IMG/VR virus record: IMGVR_UViG_3300009550_000031
Coordinates: 1 to 36,555 of that record
Length of the DNA stretch: 36,555 nucleotides
Strand: one strand, 5' to 3'
Source of the DNA: a virus
The notes beneath the pieces are model-generated. The model did not search any database and had not been told where the DNA came from. It was given only the letters and a program-made list of their open reading frames with translations. Position numbers and translations under genes: made by a program. Below are positions 34,065 through 36,555 of the stretch, one piece after another (position 1 is the first letter of the stretch; every line of letters starts with the position of its first letter).

Positions 34065-34357
34065 TGGATGTAGCAGGATTAATTAACGACTACGGATTTC
34101 CTGTAGTTATGGCAGTTGGCTTAGGCTATTTCATTTATTTTATTTGGAAGTTTATAGGTGAGCATATAGATCCTGCATTAGCAGATATGCATGTTGCTCT
34201 TATAAGAGTTATAGATAAAACTCGTATGCTTGATCAAGATATGATCCGTTTACAACAAAAAGTAAATGTTGTATTAGAATACAAAGCAACACAGAAGATT
34301 ATAGAAGATGCCAAGCAAAAAGAGGCATTAGAAAAAATTGAGGGGAAGAAAAAATGA
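34064..34357 (+). CDS. Small membrane protein B (holin-like topology)
   Basis: A 97-residue paralogue of the preceding protein: MDVAGLINDYGFPVVMAVGLGYFIYFIWKF, with a single membrane segment at about residues 13-32, then a charged amphipathic helix (DKTRMLDQDMIRLQQKVNVVLEYK) and a Lys/Glu-rich tail. The 'I-x-x-x-G-x-P' stretch before the membrane segment is shared with protein A. The start overlaps the stop of protein A (TAATG), and csgF starts a few bases before its own stop, so it belongs to the curli-type operon. Possible roles: a holin-like or inner-membrane helper. No enzymatic motif is seen. Confidence 0.68.
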   Translation: MDVAGLINDYGFPVVMAVGLGYFIYFIWKFIGEHIDPALADMHVALIRVIDKTRMLDQDMIRLQQKVNVVLEYKATQKIIEDAKQKEALEKIEGKKK

Positions 34358-34881
34358 ATAAAGCAAAAGTAAATAACAGAATTTCAAATGCAGTTATTGG
34401 TACACTTTTTTTACTTCTTGGTGTATTATTTGTTGCAGAATTAAGTGCAGACGAAATAAAATTTAAATTTAAGAATCCTAGTTTTAGCGGTCAGGGAACT
34501 GGTGCTCATTATTTAACTATTGAGAACCAAGAAAAGTCACGTAAGGATAAAATTAAAGCAGATATAGAAGCGGCATTAAAGGCGGCTGAAAGAGCAGATG
34601 CTAACAGTACAATTAACAAATTTATTAGAAATTTGGAGAGTAGAATCTATTCACAAATTTCTAAAGGATTAGTTGACAGTATGTTTTGTGATCCAGCAAC
34701 TGTAATAAGTTGTACAGGATCAACAAGTGGAGCATTTGATATAGAGGGTAATACAGTTACTTATGAAGTAATTACAAACGCAGATGGTTTAGAAGTAATT
34801 AAACTTACGATTGTAGACCCAGATGGAACAATAACAGTAATAGAAATACCAATAGGTATAGGACAAATAGCAGGCGGATAA
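34354..34881 (+). CDS. csgF: CsgF-like curli assembly factor
   Basis: A 175-residue exported protein. A hydrophobic signal segment (about 11-32, ending near ELSA) precedes FKFKNPSFSGQGTGAHYL (37-53), which matches the mature N-terminus of E. coli CsgF (FQFRNPNFGGNP...), the segment that plugs into the CsgG channel. A helix with LESRIYSQISKGLVD (94-108) matches the CsgF QAIQSQILGGLL helix, and a C-terminal beta part follows. It is longer than E. coli CsgF (138), with an inserted charged helix at 60-85 and a Cys pair (C112, C120) that could form a disulfide. Its ATG overlaps the upstream stop (ATGA), and csgG starts 3 bases after its stop. Confidence 0.87.
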   Translation: MNKAKVNNRISNAVIGTLFLLLGVLFVAELSADEIKFKFKNPSFSGQGTGAHYLTIENQEKSRKDKIKADIEAALKAAERADANSTINKFIRNLESRIYSQISKGLVDSMFCDPATVISCTGSTSGAFDIEGNTVTYEVITNADGLEVIKLTIVDPDGTITVIEIPIGIGQIAGG

Positions 34882-34884
34882 AAC

Positions 34885-35922
34885 TTGACTAAAAATATTA
34901 TAATAGCATTGATAGGTGTTTTATATTTGAGTGGTTGTGCCAGTATCGCTATTCCGGGCGATGAGATGTGCCAAACTGACTTTCTTGAGTGTGTTGAAGA
35001 GCCTAAGAAAGTAGAACTACCCACGTATAGAAAATTACGATATTTGCCACCGGCAGAGGTTATGCCTGTGGTTGCTATATATACATTTGGAGATGGAACA
35101 GGGCAAAGAAAAAGCCAAGACGGAGTTGCTAGTTTTAGTACAGCAGTTACGCAAGACGCAAAAAGTTTATTAGTAGACGCTCTAAAGGCGGCAGGTTCAG
35201 GTAGTGATGCCAAAGGAACTTGGTTTAGGGTAGTTGAAAGAGGACTAGGTTTAGATAACTTAGTTAGAGAAAGACAAATAGTTCGAAGTACTCGATCTGA
35301 ACAGGCTAAACTGCAAGGATTAGAGGAGTTCCAAGAACTACAGCCAATGTTATTTGCTGGTATGATATTAGAAGGAGGCGTAATAGGATACGACACTAAT
35401 GTTGAAACAGGAGGTACAGGGGCAAGATATCTAGGTATTGGGACAACAAACCAATATCGAAGAGATAGCATAGTAATATCACTTCGTGCTGTGAGCACAC
35501 TTACAGGTGAAGTTATATTAAACGTGCAGACACAAAAGACTGTATTAAGTTCAGGTCAAGCAGGAGACGTATTTAGATTTGTAGATATGGATACTCGTTT
35601 GTTAGAACTTGAAAGCGGTATGACACAGAATGAAAGTGTAACATTTGCAGTCCGATCAGCGATCGAGGCCGCGGTGTTAGAACTTATTAAACAAGGTGAT
35701 GAAAGAGGATATTGGAAGATTGTTTACCCTGAGGATTGGGACTTACAAGTTGCAGAACAAGAACAAGCATACTGGATGAGTCTTAAAGAAGCAGGCAATC
35801 TTACTGACGAGGAAGATGAGGAGCAATTCTCTAAAGATCCAGATGACTTACCTTTATGGAAACGCATTCTATTAAAGAATGATAATAAAACCAATATTGG
35901 AGAAAATAATGAAGATAATTAA
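34885..35922 (+). CDS. csgG: CsgG-like outer-membrane curli export channel
   Basis: Lipoprotein that forms the outer-membrane channel exporting curli subunits. Starts at TTG (34885) with AGGCGG before it; this gives a clean lipoprotein signal with lipobox LSGC (C18). Family landmarks: FSTAV (84-88), LVRERQIVRSTR (126-137), the ILEGGVIGYDTNVETGGTGARYLGIG stretch (161-186), LTGEVIL (206-212), VFRFVD (229-234) and the C-terminal AIEAAV-ELIKQG-ERGYW. Length 345 against 277 in E. coli, owing mainly to an acidic C-terminal extension (about 280-345). The channel-constriction segment differs: E. coli F56 is kept as F84, but N55 corresponds to S83 and no Tyr matches Y51. Overlaps the curlin-like gene by 14 bases. 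Confidence 0.95.
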   Translation: MTKNIIIALIGVLYLSGCASIAIPGDEMCQTDFLECVEEPKKVELPTYRKLRYLPPAEVMPVVAIYTFGDGTGQRKSQDGVASFSTAVTQDAKSLLVDALKAAGSGSDAKGTWFRVVERGLGLDNLVRERQIVRSTRSEQAKLQGLEEFQELQPMLFAGMILEGGVIGYDTNVETGGTGARYLGIGTTNQYRRDSIVISLRAVSTLTGEVILNVQTQKTVLSSGQAGDVFRFVDMDTRLLELESGMTQNESVTFAVRSAIEAAVLELIKQGDERGYWKIVYPEDWDLQVAEQEQAYWMSLKEAGNLTDEEDEEQFSKDPDDLPLWKRILLKNDNKTNIGENNEDN

Positions 35923-36555
35923 AAACTTAGCGGTTGGTGTCTTCGCATTAATAGGACTTATGTCTAACCCAGTAATTGCAGATGATAACGAAGTGTTAAT
36001 AGAACAAGAAGGTGATAACCTTGTATTAACAATATTACAGGCAGGTACAGGTAATACTGTTTCTGGTAATAGTTCAGCATCAGCAGACTTAACACTTACT
36101 GGTAACAATATTATATTAGACCTAATACAAGACGGTGACAACAACGATTTCTTTGGTGCACTTGTTTTGGACGGAACAGGATCTTCTGTGTTAGATTTTT
36201 ATAATCTAGGTGACGGAAACATCTTTGATTTTGACGTAGGTGATAATAGTGCCGACGGTGCTGATATGCTTTCAAGCATTCAGGGTGACGGTAACATATT
36301 TGACATAGGTATAGGTGAAAGTGCCAGTGCAGAAAACTTAAACTTTGATTTAGTAATACTAGGTGACAGAAACGATTTTGACAGTAGTTTTACAAATAGT
36401 AAAGTTTGGGCGGCACAAGGCCAAGGTGAAAGTTGTGGAACAAACTGTACAGGTTCAAGTGCAATGGTAGGTATCTTAGTTGATGCAGACAACGTTGTAT
36501 GGAACTTTGATATTACAGGTGATGACAATGACTTTGCTACTTTGCAAAGTGGTAA
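35909..36555 (+). CDS. Curlin-repeat (CsgA/CsgB-like) secreted protein, partial
   Basis: Open from the ATG at 35909 to the window edge (215 codons, 3' end missing). It overlaps the end of csgG by 14 bases. The N-terminus is a signal peptide (MKIIKNLAVGVFALIGLMSNPVIA, cleavage likely before D25). The mature part is built of repeats with the curlin-like core Q-x-G-x-x-N: EQEGDN (32-37), LQAGTGN (43-49), IQDGDNN (73-79), LGDGN (100-104), IQGDGN (124-129), LGDRN (151-155) and TGDDN (near 203), spaced about 22-28 residues apart. It is rich in Gly, Asp and Asn and poor in Lys/Arg, like curlins. A Cys pair CGTNC lies near 176-180. Position after CsgF-CsgG makes it the likely export substrate. Confidence 0.75.
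   Translation, partial: MKIIKNLAVGVFALIGLMSNPVIADDNEVLIEQEGDNLVLTILQAGTGNTVSGNSSASADLTLTGNNIILDLIQDGDNNDFFGALVLDGTGSSVLDFYNLGDGNIFDFDVGDNSADGADMLSSIQGDGNIFDIGIGESASAENLNFDLVILGDRNDFDSSFTNSKVWAAQGQGESCGTNCTGSSAMVGILVDADNVVWNFDITGDDNDFATLQSG

Overview
The window is part of the genome of a T4-like myovirus. Base composition is AT-rich, roughly one third G+C by eye. It carries the T4-type late sigma factor (gp55), recombination nuclease (gp47/gp46), baseplate proteins (gp53, gp48/54, gp26, gp51-like) and the head block gp20 - core proteins - gp21 - gp22 - gp23. The small genes, fibre modules and auxiliary genes recall marine T4-like phages, especially those of SAR11-type or other streamlined marine bacteria. 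That host guess is an inference from memory of the families; no host gene is present.

Layout. (1) 1-4907, minus strand: a very large baseplate-hub-like structural protein open at the left edge, then gp53 and a gp48/gp54-type tube cap, read from a late promoter near 4930. (2) 5048-9331, plus strand: gp55, gp47, gp46 and a sulfotransferase-like gene, behind a near-perfect sigma70 promoter and closed by a bidirectional terminator. (3) 9356-10314: a small conserved minus-strand gene, and a plus-strand pair including a SWIM zinc-finger protein behind a second sigma70 promoter. (4) 10331-10794: about 460 bases without a gene, richer in G+C and with several good stems, possibly a structured RNA. (5) 10795-12314, minus strand: GIY-YIG protein, gp51-like protein and gp26. 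A T TTT TTC slippery site lies just before the gp26 stop and would fuse gp26 to the gp51-like frame. (6) 12416-20852, plus strand: tape-measure-like protein, portal gp20, two small core proteins, protease gp21, scaffold gp22 and capsid gp23, ended by a terminator. (7) 20992-33645, plus strand: two long repeat-rich fibres with related C-terminal chaperone-like domains, two further fibre proteins, a candidate internal head protein and a diiron ferritin-like protein. (8) 33769-36555, plus strand: two tandem small membrane proteins (the first apparently frameshifted), then CsgF, CsgG and a curlin-repeat protein running off the right edge.

Regulation. Host-type sigma70 promoters precede the gp55/47/46 and SWIM modules. 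Late genes on both strands are preceded by (G/T)ATAAATA, matching the T4 late consensus that gp55 recognises, so gp55 made early would switch on nearly everything else here. Two late units also have sigma70-like hexamers beside the late element.

The most unusual feature is the curli-type export cassette: outer-membrane lipoprotein channel CsgG, its partner CsgF and a candidate amyloid substrate, in one late phage operon behind two holin-sized membrane proteins. Other points worth attention are the gp26/gp51 frameshift candidate, the noncoding structured region, the structured 5' leaders and the diiron enzyme inside the fibre cluster.
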